From assembly GCA_021774445.1 (NCBI GenBank), contig JAJFJA010000059.1, positions 91,830 to 155,829 on the forward strand: a DNA stretch of 64,000 nt. The letters are read 5' to 3'. The DNA comes from Alphaproteobacteria bacterium. Lineage in GTDB: Bacteria > Pseudomonadota > Alphaproteobacteria > UBA6615. Each line of letters starts with the position of its first letter. Positions within the stretch are counted from its first letter, which is position 1. Of the stretch, positions 25,353-33,278 are shown piece after piece. The translations under genes and the position numbers were made by a program. Below the pieces are notes generated by a model that made no database searches, was not told where the DNA came from, and was given only the letters and a program-made list of their open reading frames with translations.

Positions 25353-25576
25353 GGCTGCTGGCCCTCGGCGACCATCTCGGCCTCAATGTCCTCCCGCAGC
25401 AGCCGCAGCTGGTGGATGGTATCCTCGCCATCACCGGGCAGCAGGCCGGCGTGGAGCCAGCCGGTATACTGATGCAGCACGCACCGCACTCGCTCCAGCC
25501 GGTTGCGCCGCTGCACGGCGCGGACGGCGGCCATGTGCGCGTTGTGGCGCTCAAGGCGGTATCCGACGTGTGTCAT
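25349..25576 (-). CDS. Hypothetical protein, third of a coupled set (75 aa)
   Basis: Starts MTHVGYRLERHNAHMAAVRA. A basic helical first half precedes an acidic end (LREDIEAEMVAEGQQP). The ATG at 25576 overlaps the previous stop as ATGA; a longer open frame upstream overlaps the previous gene and was rejected. Not recognised. Confidence 0.5.
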   Translation of the reverse strand: MTHVGYRLERHNAHMAAVRAVQRRNRLERVRCVLHQYTGWLHAGLLPGDGEDTIHQLRLLREDIEAEMVAEGQQP

Positions 25577-25971
25577 GTCGTGTCTCCAATCATGTGTCGA
25601 AACCGCGATACCAACGGGGTGACCTCGGGCCCGGGCCCTGATGTCTTCCGGTGGCCGAACGTCGTCTCGATGTAGGCGTCGCGTCGGGCGACGAGGTCGG
25701 CGTCGATGGTCTCGTCGCCGTCGACGCCCTCCGGCCAGCCACTTGGAACCCCGCGCGGCATTGACGGGTTGTCCGGGTCGCGGGTTACGACCAGCCCAGG
25801 GTCGTGGCGGAGCCAAGCCTTGGCGCGCAGAAGCTCGGTGTAGACCCGGTCGTCGCGCAGGTTGTCGAAGTGCGCCTCAGTCCTGCCGACCAGGCGCGCG
25901 ACCTTGGCCTCGGCCTCGCCCAGATCGCGTTGGCTCTGCAGGATCTTGTGGTCCAGGTCGTCATCGGCCAT
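25573..25971 (-). CDS. Hypothetical protein, second of a coupled set (132 aa)
   Basis: Starts MADDDLDHKILQSQRDLGEA, probably a coiled coil over the first 45 residues, followed by a Pro/Asp-rich region (DPDNPSMPRGVPSGWPEG) and a second helical part. No signal or membrane segment. Overlaps the upstream gene by 11 bases and the downstream one by 4. Confidence 0.55.
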   Translation of the reverse strand: MADDDLDHKILQSQRDLGEAEAKVARLVGRTEAHFDNLRDDRVYTELLRAKAWLRHDPGLVVTRDPDNPSMPRGVPSGWPEGVDGDETIDADLVARRDAYIETTFGHRKTSGPGPEVTPLVSRFRHMIGDTT

Positions 25972-26248
25972 CAGCGATGCTCCTCAGCTGGCGGAGCGCG
26001 GTCGGCTCCGGGTTGGCCCAGAGTGTGATCTTGGGGGCGAGCGTCTTGGTGACACGCTCGGCGGCCGCCTCCACCTTCTGGAGCGCCCAGCGGGCCTCGT
26101 CGAGGTCGGCCTGCCGCTCGGGGCAGTGGGCGCTGACAGCCGGCGCTCGCACAAGCTGCATCTGCTCCTCGCCAAGTCCAGAGAGATACGCGGGGGCGGC
26201 CAGCCCGGAACTGGCAGTTCGCCTGTCCACCTTCACCGGGTCCATCAA
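25961..26248 (-). CDS. Hypothetical protein, first of a coupled set (95 aa)
   Basis: Starts MMDPVKVDRRTASSGLAAPA. A helical middle (DLDEARWALQKVEAAAERVT) resembles short coiled-coil proteins. It begins 22 bases before the stop of the molybdenum hydroxylase gene on the same strand, so it could be read from that transcript or from its own promoter. Not recognised. Confidence 0.45.
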   Translation of the reverse strand: MMDPVKVDRRTASSGLAAPAYLSGLGEEQMQLVRAPAVSAHCPERQADLDEARWALQKVEAAAERVTKTLAPKITLWANPEPTALRQLRSIADGR

Positions 26249-26269
26249 CCGGGCGCGGGATCAGCGGAC

Positions 26270-28618
26270 TCAGCCGCCGCGCTGCTGCAGCGCCCGCCAC
26301 ACCCGCTCCGGCGTCGCCGGCATGTCGATATGGGTCACGCCATGACCCGACAGCGCATCGACGACCGCATTCACGATCGCCGGCAGCGCGCCCGTGGTCC
26401 CGGCCTCGCCGCAGCCCTTCACGCCCAGCACATTGCTCGTCGCCGGCACCGGATGCGAGGCGAACACGAACGGTGGCATGTGATCCGCCCGCGGCATCGC
26501 ATAGTCGAGCATCGAGGCGCTGAGCGGCGTGCCATCGTCGCCATACAGGGTCCACTCCATCAGCGCCTGGCCGATGCCCTGGGCGACGCCGCCATGCACC
26601 TGGCCCTCGACCACCATCGGGTTGATCAAGGTGCCGAAATCGTCCACCGCGACATAGCGCGCGACGGTGACCACGCCGGTCTCCGGGTCGACCACCACCT
26701 CCGCCACATGGCAGCCATTGGGAAAGGCCGAGGGCGGCGTGTCCGCCACCAGGGCGGCGTCCAGGCTTTGCGGCAGATCCGCCGGCAGGTCCGCACCGTC
26801 CCTGACCGCACCCGCCAGGTCGAGCACGGCAATCGCCTTGTCCGTCCCCACCACCCGAAACGCCCCGTCGTCGAACTCGATGTCTGCCGCCGCCGCCTCC
26901 AGGACATGGCCGGCGAGCTGGCGGCCCCGCGCGATAACCATGTCCGCCGCCAGCGCAATCGCCGTGCCGCTGGCCATGATCGACCGCGAGCCGCCGGTCC
27001 CGCCGCCATGCAACAGCGTGTCGCTGTCCCCTTGGCACAGCCGGATGCGTGCGAACGGAATGCCCAGCTTGTCCGCCAGCACCTGCGCGAACGTCGACGC
27101 ATGCCCCTGGCCATAGTCGAGCGTGCCGGTCACGATGCTCACCTCGCCGCCCGGCTCGAAGCGGATGCCGCCCATTTCCTTGCCCGGCGGCGCCGTCACC
27201 TCCAGGTAACAGGCCAGACCGATGCCGCGCAGCAGGCCATCGCGCGCCGTTGCCGCGCGCCGCGCGGCAAAGCCCGCCCAGTCCGCCCGCGCCAGACAGT
27301 CGTCCAGCACCGCGGCGAAATCGCCACTGTCATAGGTCAGCCCCGAGACCGCTTTGTAGGGCATGGCGCTGGCCGGAATCAGATTGCTGCGCCGCAGCGC
27401 CGCCGGGTCGCGCCCGGTCGCCCGCGCCGCCGCGTCCAGCAAGCGCTCGACATAGTAGTTCCCTTCCGGACGCCCGGCGCCGCGATAGGCGCTGATCGGC
27501 ACCGTGTTGGTCACCACGCACTTGGTCTGCACGCCGAGCAGCGGCGTCGTATAGAGGCTGGCCGCGTTCTTGACGATGTTCACCGTGGTGATGGCGGCGC
27601 CGAAACCCGAGACATAGCCGCCCACATTGGCCAAGCCGGTGATCCGTAGCGCCACGATGCGGCCGTCGCCATCGAGGCCGAGCTCCCCGGTGACCTTGGC
27701 ATCCCGCGCCTGATAGTCGGCGATAAAGCTGTCCGTGCGCTCGTCGGTCCAGCGCACCGGCCGGCCCAGGGCCCGCGCCACATGGAGCAGCACCGCATAC
27801 TCCGGGTAAACGCCGCCCTTCATCCCAAAGGAGCCGCCGACATCCTCCGCCACCACCTGCAGGCTCTCCCGCGGGATGTGCAGGATGTCGTCCGCCAGAG
27901 TGTTGCGCAGACCGAACACGCCCTGGCAGCCCAGCCGCAGGGTGAACCGGCCGCTCGCGGCGTCATGGGCGGCCGTCGCCGCCCGCGGCTCCATCGACAC
28001 CGCCGACACCCGGTTGTTCACCATGTCCAGGCGGGTCACATGCGCCGCACCGGCCAGGGCCGCATCGATCGCCGCAAAGTCGCCGGAGCGCCAATCCAGG
28101 CAGACATTGCCCGGCACCTCATCAAACAGCTGCGGCGCCCCATCGCGCACCGCCTCACTGACGTCGCTGACGCCGGGCAGGGGTTCCACATCGAGGATGA
28201 TCGCCTCCGCCCCATCCTTGGCGGCGCTCAAGCTCTCCGCCACCACCAGCGCGATCGGCTCGCCGACGAAACGCACCCGATCCGCCGCCAGCAATGGCCG
28301 CTCCGGCACGATGAGCGGCGTTCCGTCATGGCTTTTCAGCGCCAGCTTGCACGGCAGCGGGCCATAACCCGCCGCCTTGAGATCCGCCGCCGTGACACAA
28401 GCGACTACCTCCGGCACCCCCGGCACCGCCGCCACATCCAGGCGCCGGATGATCCCATGCGCGTGCGGCGAGCGCAGAAAATACCCCACCGCCTGCCCAG
28501 GCAGGCTCACATCGTCGGTGTAACGGCCACCGCCGCGCAGCAACCGGTCGTCCTCCTGCCGCGCCACCGACCGCCCAACCAGCCGTCCCGGCCCCGACGC
28601 GAGTCCACTGTCCATCAT
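26270..28618 (-). CDS. Xanthine dehydrogenase/CO dehydrogenase-type molybdopterin-binding large subunit (form II CoxL-like)
   Basis: 782-residue molybdenum hydroxylase catalytic subunit. N-terminal aldehyde-oxidase a/b hammerhead (about 20-135) starting RLLRGGGRYTDDVSLPGQ, then the Mo-cofactor domains. AYRGAGRPEGNYY is the form II CoxL signature; form I CO dehydrogenases have AYxCSFR instead. The catalytic Glu lies in KGCGEAGTTGALPAIVNAV. The substrate is therefore not likely CO at high affinity. Medium (FAD) and small (2Fe-2S) subunit genes, normally adjacent, are absent on both sides. Confidence 0.88.
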   Translation of the reverse strand: MMDSGLASGPGRLVGRSVARQEDDRLLRGGGRYTDDVSLPGQAVGYFLRSPHAHGIIRRLDVAAVPGVPEVVACVTAADLKAAGYGPLPCKLALKSHDGTPLIVPERPLLAADRVRFVGEPIALVVAESLSAAKDGAEAIILDVEPLPGVSDVSEAVRDGAPQLFDEVPGNVCLDWRSGDFAAIDAALAGAAHVTRLDMVNNRVSAVSMEPRAATAAHDAASGRFTLRLGCQGVFGLRNTLADDILHIPRESLQVVAEDVGGSFGMKGGVYPEYAVLLHVARALGRPVRWTDERTDSFIADYQARDAKVTGELGLDGDGRIVALRITGLANVGGYVSGFGAAITTVNIVKNAASLYTTPLLGVQTKCVVTNTVPISAYRGAGRPEGNYYVERLLDAAARATGRDPAALRRSNLIPASAMPYKAVSGLTYDSGDFAAVLDDCLARADWAGFAARRAATARDGLLRGIGLACYLEVTAPPGKEMGGIRFEPGGEVSIVTGTLDYGQGHASTFAQVLADKLGIPFARIRLCQGDSDTLLHGGGTGGSRSIMASGTAIALAADMVIARGRQLAGHVLEAAAADIEFDDGAFRVVGTDKAIAVLDLAGAVRDGADLPADLPQSLDAALVADTPPSAFPNGCHVAEVVVDPETGVVTVARYVAVDDFGTLINPMVVEGQVHGGVAQGIGQALMEWTLYGDDGTPLSASMLDYAMPRADHMPPFVFASHPVPATSNVLGVKGCGEAGTTGALPAIVNAVVDALSGHGVTHIDMPATPERVWRALQQRGG

Positions 28619-28741
28619 GCCGTGATCCGTTGTGTGGAATAACTGCGCCAGCCTACACGGCGGGAAACGTCCAAGAAACCGGCAAGGGGGCAGTCAGCGT
28701 CGGCAGCCCGACTTACGCGCCGCATTCAATTCAATCCTGCC

Positions 28742-28770
28742 TTGACACCCATACGGTAAGACCGTATGAT
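28742..28770 (+). promoter_or_regulatory. higBA promoter with embedded operator
   Basis: TTGACA (28742-28747), 17-bp spacer, TATGAT (28765-28770). A perfect ATACGGT-AAG-ACCGTAT inverted repeat (28751-28767) fills the spacer and overlaps the -10, the expected place for HigA-type autorepression. The start site would fall at about 28777, 0-3 bases before the higB ATG, so the transcript is nearly leaderless. Confidence 0.75.
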
Positions 28771-28778
28771 ACGGAAAA

Positions 28779-29063
28779 ATGGATATAGCGTCGATCAGTC
28801 ACAAAGGATTGCGGGATTATTATCTCAATGGCAACGCCAAGGGTTTGAAGCAGGACCTAATCCCCCGGATACGGACGATCCTTTTCGCCTTAGCAGCCTC
28901 GCCGGACATGGCAACCCTTGCGGGACCGCCGGGATGGAGAATCCACCAGCTTAAGGGCGACCGCGCGGGCGAATGGTCGATATCCGTAACCGGCAACTGG
29001 CGTTTGACCTTCAAGATTGAGGACGGCGCGATAACAGACCTGAATTTGGAGGACTATCACTGA
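28779..29063 (+). CDS. higB: HigB/RelE-family toxin
   Basis: 94-residue toxin of the HigB branch of RelE/ParE proteins, mRNA interferases that act with or without the ribosome. The layout DIASISHKGLRDYYLNGNAK, IRTILFALAASPDM, PPGWRIHQLKGDRAGEWSIS and the ending NWRLTFKIEDGAITDLNLED is the typical HigB (graft/plasmid-maintenance killer) pattern. No ribosome-binding site is visible before the ATG, in line with a near-leaderless message. The stop overlaps the antitoxin start by one base (TGATG). Confidence 0.92.
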   Translation: MDIASISHKGLRDYYLNGNAKGLKQDLIPRIRTILFALAASPDMATLAGPPGWRIHQLKGDRAGEWSISVTGNWRLTFKIEDGAITDLNLEDYH

Positions 29064-29374
29064 TGGCCAAGGAAAAACTGAAAATGGGTATGCCCCCGGT
29101 TCACCCCGGTGAGTTTATCCGCACTGAAATTCTGGACGAGCTGGGGCTTTCTATTGCCAAGGCCGCCAAGGCTCTAGGGGTGCGCGCCGCAACCCTGTCC
29201 GATCTTGTCAACGAGAAAGCGTCGCTGTCCCCCGAAATGGCCATGCGCATTGAGTTGGCCTTCGAGGTCAAGGCCGACCTGCTTTTGCGGATGCAGGCGC
29301 TTTACGACAGCACGATTATTCGCAGCAAGGCCGAAGATTTGAACGTTCAGCGCTACCAGCCCGAGACAGCATAA
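29063..29374 (+). CDS. higA: HigA-family antitoxin (XRE-type)
   Basis: 103-residue antitoxin with a helix-turn-helix (SIAKAAKALGVRAATLSDLV, about 30-50) preceded by the HigA marker PVHPGEFIRTEILDELGLS. It binds HigB and represses the shared promoter in the known systems. Order toxin-antitoxin is the usual one for higBA. The ATACGGT palindrome upstream of higB is its likely operator. Confidence 0.93.
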   Translation: MAKEKLKMGMPPVHPGEFIRTEILDELGLSIAKAAKALGVRAATLSDLVNEKASLSPEMAMRIELAFEVKADLLLRMQALYDSTIIRSKAEDLNVQRYQPETA

Positions 29375-29436
29375 ATTCCGGGCATGGAGGCCAGCCGCCG
29401 CCCGGCCGCCACGGGTTAGACCGCGCCACGTCCCGC

Positions 29437-29931
29437 TCAGGCGAGCGCTTTGCGCGCCGCGTCGAGCGGCAACATCAGCACCAGCGGATCAATCGGCGAG
29501 GCCAGGAACCCGCTCCGCGAATAAAACCCTGCCACCGCGTCATCGAGCGCATGGACCAGCAGCGCCCGCATACCGGCGATCTCCGCGGCCTTCAGCGTGC
29601 GCAGGATCGCGTCTTTCAGCAGTGCCCGGCCCAGCCCGCGCCCCTGTAGACTGCGGTCGACGGCCAGCCGCCCCAGCAGCATGACCGGCACCGGGTCCGG
29701 CATGTTGCGCCGGACCTTTCCGGGGGCGGCCACCGCTTCCACGGCACCGGTGGCGAGACAGTAATAGCCGACGACACGGCCGTCGGCGCAAACCACATAG
29801 CTGCGCGAGGCCCCGGCCGGTTCGTTACGCAGCGCCCGCTGGCGCAGCCAGGTGTCGAGCACCGCTCGGCCGCTGTCGAAGGATGACAGGTCGTGCGCGG
29901 CGCTGATCGGCAGCGGCGGTGTGAGGGTCAC
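29437..29931 (-). CDS. tacT: GNAT-family acetyltransferase toxin (TacT/AtaT-like)
   Basis: 164-residue GNAT protein of the kind that acetylates charged tRNA and stops translation. The N terminus LSSFDSGRAVLDTWLRQRAL is the hallmark of the TacT/AtaT group; the acetyl-CoA loop is RSLQGRGLGRALL; the C-terminal Tyr lies in GFYSRSGF. GTG start at 29931 chosen because it overlaps the antitoxin stop (GTGA) and follows GGGAG; a longer frame upstream was rejected. Confidence 0.9.
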   Translation of the reverse strand: MTLTPPLPISAAHDLSSFDSGRAVLDTWLRQRALRNEPAGASRSYVVCADGRVVGYYCLATGAVEAVAAPGKVRRNMPDPVPVMLLGRLAVDRSLQGRGLGRALLKDAILRTLKAAEIAGMRALLVHALDDAVAGFYSRSGFLASPIDPLVLMLPLDAARKALA

Positions 29932-30227
29932 CGCTCCCAGGGCGACCGGGTGGCCAGCATCTTGCGCAGCGCCTCGCTCGGCCCCACCGGATCGTCCAGG
30001 CAAGAGACGAAGGCGGCAAAGGCGGGTTGATCGAGCAGGAACAGCCGCTGGTCCAGCAGCGTGTTTTCCGCCGCTTCCCGCGCGGCATCGAGCATGAACT
30101 CCGTCCGCGTCTTCCCCAGCCGCGCCGCCGCCCGGTCGATCAACGCCTTCTGCTCCGCCGACGCCCGCAAATTGATCACTTCCCGCGCCCCACCGGACAT
30201 CCCGCCCGAAAGCCCTGAATCAGACAT
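29928..30227 (-). CDS. tacA: DUF1778 (TacA-like) antitoxin
   Basis: 99-residue ribbon-helix-helix antitoxin. REVINLRASAEQKALIDRAA is the DUF1778 DNA-binding strand and helix; the C-terminal tail (LDQPAFAAFVSCLDDPVGPS) is the GNAT-toxin-blocking segment. The ATG at 30227 starts just before the RHH domain; the upstream open frame covers the promoter. Overlaps tacT by 4 bases. Confidence 0.92.
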   Translation of the reverse strand: MSDSGLSGGMSGGAREVINLRASAEQKALIDRAAARLGKTRTEFMLDAAREAAENTLLDQRLFLLDQPAFAAFVSCLDDPVGPSEALRKMLATRSPWER

Positions 30228-30240
30228 GGCCGACCCCAGT

Positions 30241-30287
30241 TGTAATGACAACATATATACAGGTCGGTACACACAATGTAAAGACAA
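30241..30287 (-). promoter_or_regulatory. tacAT promoter and paired operator repeats
   Basis: Minus-strand TTTACA (30282-30277), 17-bp spacer, TATATA (30259-30254). Direct repeats TTGTC-T/A-TTACA at 30287-30277 and 30251-30241 lie 36 bp apart. One covers the -35 and the other the predicted start site, as expected for RHH autorepression. Confidence 0.6.
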
Positions 30288-30425
30288 ACTCGAGCACCGC
30301 GCAGCCAGGCCCGACCCGACCAACGAACAGTCGGGCGCGCCATTCCGAAAAGCTTTTGCGATCAAAGGCATCCAAGTGATTTCCCGTTATGCGGAAGATC
30401 CTTATAACAATCACTTACTGTCGGC

Positions 30426-31175
30426 TCATCGCGCTAGCGCATCCACTAGGGCGCACTCGCCAGCGGTGGTGATGAAGTGCCTCTTCGATGCTGCAATATG
30501 CACCAACCGATCTTTGATGAGGCCCTGGAGCGCCCTAGTCACAGAACTGGGGCTGCATTTGGCCGATGACCCAATTTCGGTCCTGGTCAGCCCGTCCGGA
30601 CTGGCGTGTGCTAACAAAAGCAACATCTCGGTGCGCGGGTCCACCCTTCGACCGACGATCGTCTCGCCATCGACAGTCTCGATAAACGGTATGGACGTCC
30701 GGCTCAGCGCTAGCATGCACTGTTCTACAGCGGCCTCATCCGAAATGTGATAAAGGCGGACAAGTTCTGCTATCACCCAGCTCGCAGCGCTCACGCTCAT
30801 CGCAACATCAATTTGCCGTGGGTCGATTTCCTTGACATGTACTGCGTCACGCTTGCTGCGAAGATTATAGATCATTCCGTAGAGCGCCCGCGGAATGAGT
30901 AGGCGCAGTGACTCTTGTAACGTAGGGTCGTTCTCGAGAGTACGCACTGCAGCCGCGACCGACCTAATCTCAATCGGAGCCACTCCGATGCGTACGTATT
31001 CAATTGCGCGGAGCACATGCTCCACGAAACGGCCGGCTTTCGTTAGCGCGCCCTCCAAATCACCGGAGCGATGCTTGGATACAAGGCCATCGTAGGTCGA
31101 AAGAATGTCCTCTACTACAGCATTATCGATGTGAGCCGACAGATCGGCACTGATCCGATCGCGAAGTGCGGTCAT
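30426..31175 (-). CDS. HEPN-like protein with C-terminal winged helix, unknown function
   Basis: 249 residues. The helical N-terminal domain (about 1-155) has R106-S-K-R-D-A-V-H113 (an RX6H motif) at the end of a helix, followed by SAASWVIAELVRLYH. This resembles HEPN-type domains in abortive-infection proteins. The C-terminal 65 residues form a winged helix (LTRTEIGSSAKCSPSSVTRA). Start overlaps the upstream gene by 4 bases; third gene of a three-gene unit. RNase activity is inferred only from the motif. Confidence 0.7.
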   Translation of the reverse strand: MTALRDRISADLSAHIDNAVVEDILSTYDGLVSKHRSGDLEGALTKAGRFVEHVLRAIEYVRIGVAPIEIRSVAAAVRTLENDPTLQESLRLLIPRALYGMIYNLRSKRDAVHVKEIDPRQIDVAMSVSAASWVIAELVRLYHISDEAAVEQCMLALSRTSIPFIETVDGETIVGRRVDPRTEMLLLLAHASPDGLTRTEIGSSAKCSPSSVTRALQGLIKDRLVHIAASKRHFITTAGECALVDALAR

Positions 31176-31876
31176 TCAGATTTTGCCTTGTAGCCCCAAA
31201 CGGTCCTGCCGTCGCGCTCAACCTTGGTCCTGGAAAGCAGCCCGTCTCGCACGACCCGCAGCAGCAATCCAGACAAGGACGTCTGTTTCACAATAATTCC
31301 GTACTCATGGTATCTATCAAGAGTTTCCCGGATGGTCCGCGCCTCGTTGAAGAATCCACCTCTTACCCATTGCTCAAGCACGGGTCGCAGCTCGCCGGCG
31401 GAACCTTTCTTACTTTTTACTTTTTCACCTTCGGGCTGGTTCGAAATATCTCTTGCGATTGATTTTGTGGGTGATTTTCGAGATTTAGTGAGTTTTACCT
31501 TCTCACCCGAAGTGGCGCGCCGCACTGCATCGAGATTTGCCGTCTGCACAGCATAATGACCGGCATTCGCCGAGACGAGATGGCTGTCCTTCAGCTTCTT
31601 CAAGATAGGCCTAAGGGTTCCGCCACTAATTCCCACGGCGACCTCAAGATCAACGGGCTTGGTTGGAACCGCCACAGGCTCATCCACCAAGTATTTCCAA
31701 CCGACCACAGCCACCAAGTACACCAGAAGCTTCAGCTCGTTCTTCAGCACTGTGCCTTCTGGCGTGAACACAATTCTGAACGCCGTGGGATCATAGCGGA
31801 CATAGTCAGCGACGATCCCCTCAATGACCTCCTCATCGATCTTACTCGCGTCGGCCACAAGGTCTTTTAGCGCCAT
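31172..31876 (-). CDS. Protein with two winged-helix domains, unknown function
   Basis: 234 residues. The N-terminal part (about 45-120) is winged-helix-like (VAVGISGGTLRPILKKLKDS). A Lys/Ser-rich linker follows (about 122-158). A second winged helix (about 160-230) ends LLLRVVRDGLLSRTKVERDG. No enzymatic motif. It starts 18 bases after the first gene of the operon and is translationally coupled to the HEPN-like gene. Not recognised as a named family. Confidence 0.65.
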   Translation of the reverse strand: MALKDLVADASKIDEEVIEGIVADYVRYDPTAFRIVFTPEGTVLKNELKLLVYLVAVVGWKYLVDEPVAVPTKPVDLEVAVGISGGTLRPILKKLKDSHLVSANAGHYAVQTANLDAVRRATSGEKVKLTKSRKSPTKSIARDISNQPEGEKVKSKKGSAGELRPVLEQWVRGGFFNEARTIRETLDRYHEYGIIVKQTSLSGLLLRVVRDGLLSRTKVERDGRTVWGYKAKSE

Positions 31877-31894
31877 CGTTTGACTCCCCGGACC

Positions 31895-32377
31895 CTAGGC
31901 AACCGTCTGACGCTGGCGCCCAAATGCGCCTTGCACTGCCTTCGCACCAGTATTCGTTACGTGATACCGACCTTTTTCCCCGACCTCGTCAATCCACCCC
32001 GCCGCGAGCGTTCGACTGAGGTCGCGTGATAGGTTTTTGGGTAATTGCTCGCGCGCGCTACGAAATCCTGCTTCGATATCGTCTTTCGAGAATCGTTCGT
32101 GCGACCTGTACTCATGCAGGTAAGAACCAATCGTCACGATGCGCTCGTTATTCGTGTTCGGAGCGACCTCAGTCAGAAACTCGCGCAATGACTTTGTGGC
32201 GCTAAGGCTAGAAGAGTCGGTTGCGTGACTGGGCGCCGCCCTTGCGGTAACGCCTTCGCCGCCCAAGGCGGCAGCTACGATTGCCAGCGCCGTACGCTTG
32301 TCTACCTCTCTATCAATGCTGATGCCCTCACCCCTGAGGGTAAGGGAGAATTTATCGTCGGATCTTTGGCTCATCAT
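31895..32377 (-). CDS. Protein with C-terminal winged-helix-like domain, unknown function
   Basis: 160 residues. The N-terminal 40 are strand-rich (KFSLTLRGEGISIDREVDKR). After a Ser/Ala-rich linker comes a helical C-terminal domain (ERIVTIGSYLHEYRSHERFS, ending RYHVTNTGAKAV), of winged-helix appearance. Similar C-terminal domains occur in many uncharacterised bacterial proteins. Two Met codons lie in tandem (32377, 32374); GAGAAGG is better placed for the second. First gene of the three-gene unit; its leader is duplicated at 32673. Confidence 0.65.
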   Translation of the reverse strand: MMSQRSDDKFSLTLRGEGISIDREVDKRTALAIVAAALGGEGVTARAAPSHATDSSSLSATKSLREFLTEVAPNTNNERIVTIGSYLHEYRSHERFSKDDIEAGFRSAREQLPKNLSRDLSRTLAAGWIDEVGEKGRYHVTNTGAKAVQGAFGRQRQTVA

Positions 32378-33278
32378 CCTTCTCCGTTACTGTGGGACAC
32401 ATATCGCACAAATACTACGCATGTCAAGAAAGCTTGCCAAGCCTAGCTGTTCGATTTCTTGAATATATCATATTACCGTGGATCTACTTCTATTTTCTTG
32501 TACGATGTGTCTACAGTTATGTACGAGCAGGAAGCCTTTGTGAGCATAGGACCCGGCTGTTGCAGCTGAGGGCACCAATATGACAATACCCTCGCCACCC
32601 TCTCTCTCAGCCCCACCCCGCCTTTTCACAAAGAAAATGGGAAGATTCCGTTGGCGGATCCTTTGCTCATCATCCTTCCACAATCCTGGAGAACACACGT
32701 ATAGAAAATACAAGTCATGTCAGTATTCATACGAGTACAGTACGTTGTTATAACAACATAAAATATAATTATTCGCATGAATTCAATAAGTTACAGACAT
32801 ATAAAGCCAGTATTGCAACCATTTGTATCACATATGAAAGAGTCTGTACAAATGAAGTTGTTCTAGAAAAGGAATTATAATGAATGAAAACAGCATATTA
32901 TAAGGTAGTTATTACAGATCAAGTACAAACCTATACGACCGCGTACCTGTTTAATACAATAGATTGACAGCTGGTCTGCCCATGGTGCGGAGATCTAAAC
33001 TCAGCCCGACAGGAGTCGCGAAGCGGTCGCCCGCGTGCCACTCATAGATTCACACCCGGCATGACATCTCAGACGACGCCCATGTACGGGTTGTTCTGCT
33101 CTGATGACTTCCATATGACGGGTCAGCGACACTTCTTCTGTAGAGGTCGCGTTCGCGCCAAGTTTGGCAACGAGGTCCGGTCGCCATCCACGCGGTGCCA
33201 ACCCCCATCGTTAACAAAATCCTTCCGCCTTTGCGCGACAATGCTCCGAACGAAACCCGCTCGGGAGCGTAGCGCCCA
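32378..33278. other. AT-rich non-coding stretch of about 900 bp
   Basis: Markedly AT-rich, unlike the GC-rich surroundings, especially 32440-32990. It holds the leader of the three-gene operon, a diverged second copy of that leader with a 15-codon frame (32673-32626, minus), and a 14-bp palindrome GTTGTTATAACAAC (32744-32757). From about 33000 the composition returns to GC-rich. Short open frames there have no support. Confidence 0.7.
32626..32723 (-). pseudogene. Diverged duplicate of the operon leader and start region
   Basis: Matches the promoter-to-start region of the gene at 32377 at 48 of 70 positions with no gaps. TGACATG lies 50 bases before the ATGATGAGC in both copies. The reading frame here runs only 15 codons (32673-32626) before TGA. 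It may be the remnant of a lost paralogue or a regulatory decoy. Confidence 0.5.

Noticed and set aside
25862..27649. Long + strand open frame opposite the molybdenum hydroxylase gene
   Set aside because: Antisense to a gene with clear cofactor and active-site motifs; product is Arg/His-rich low complexity.
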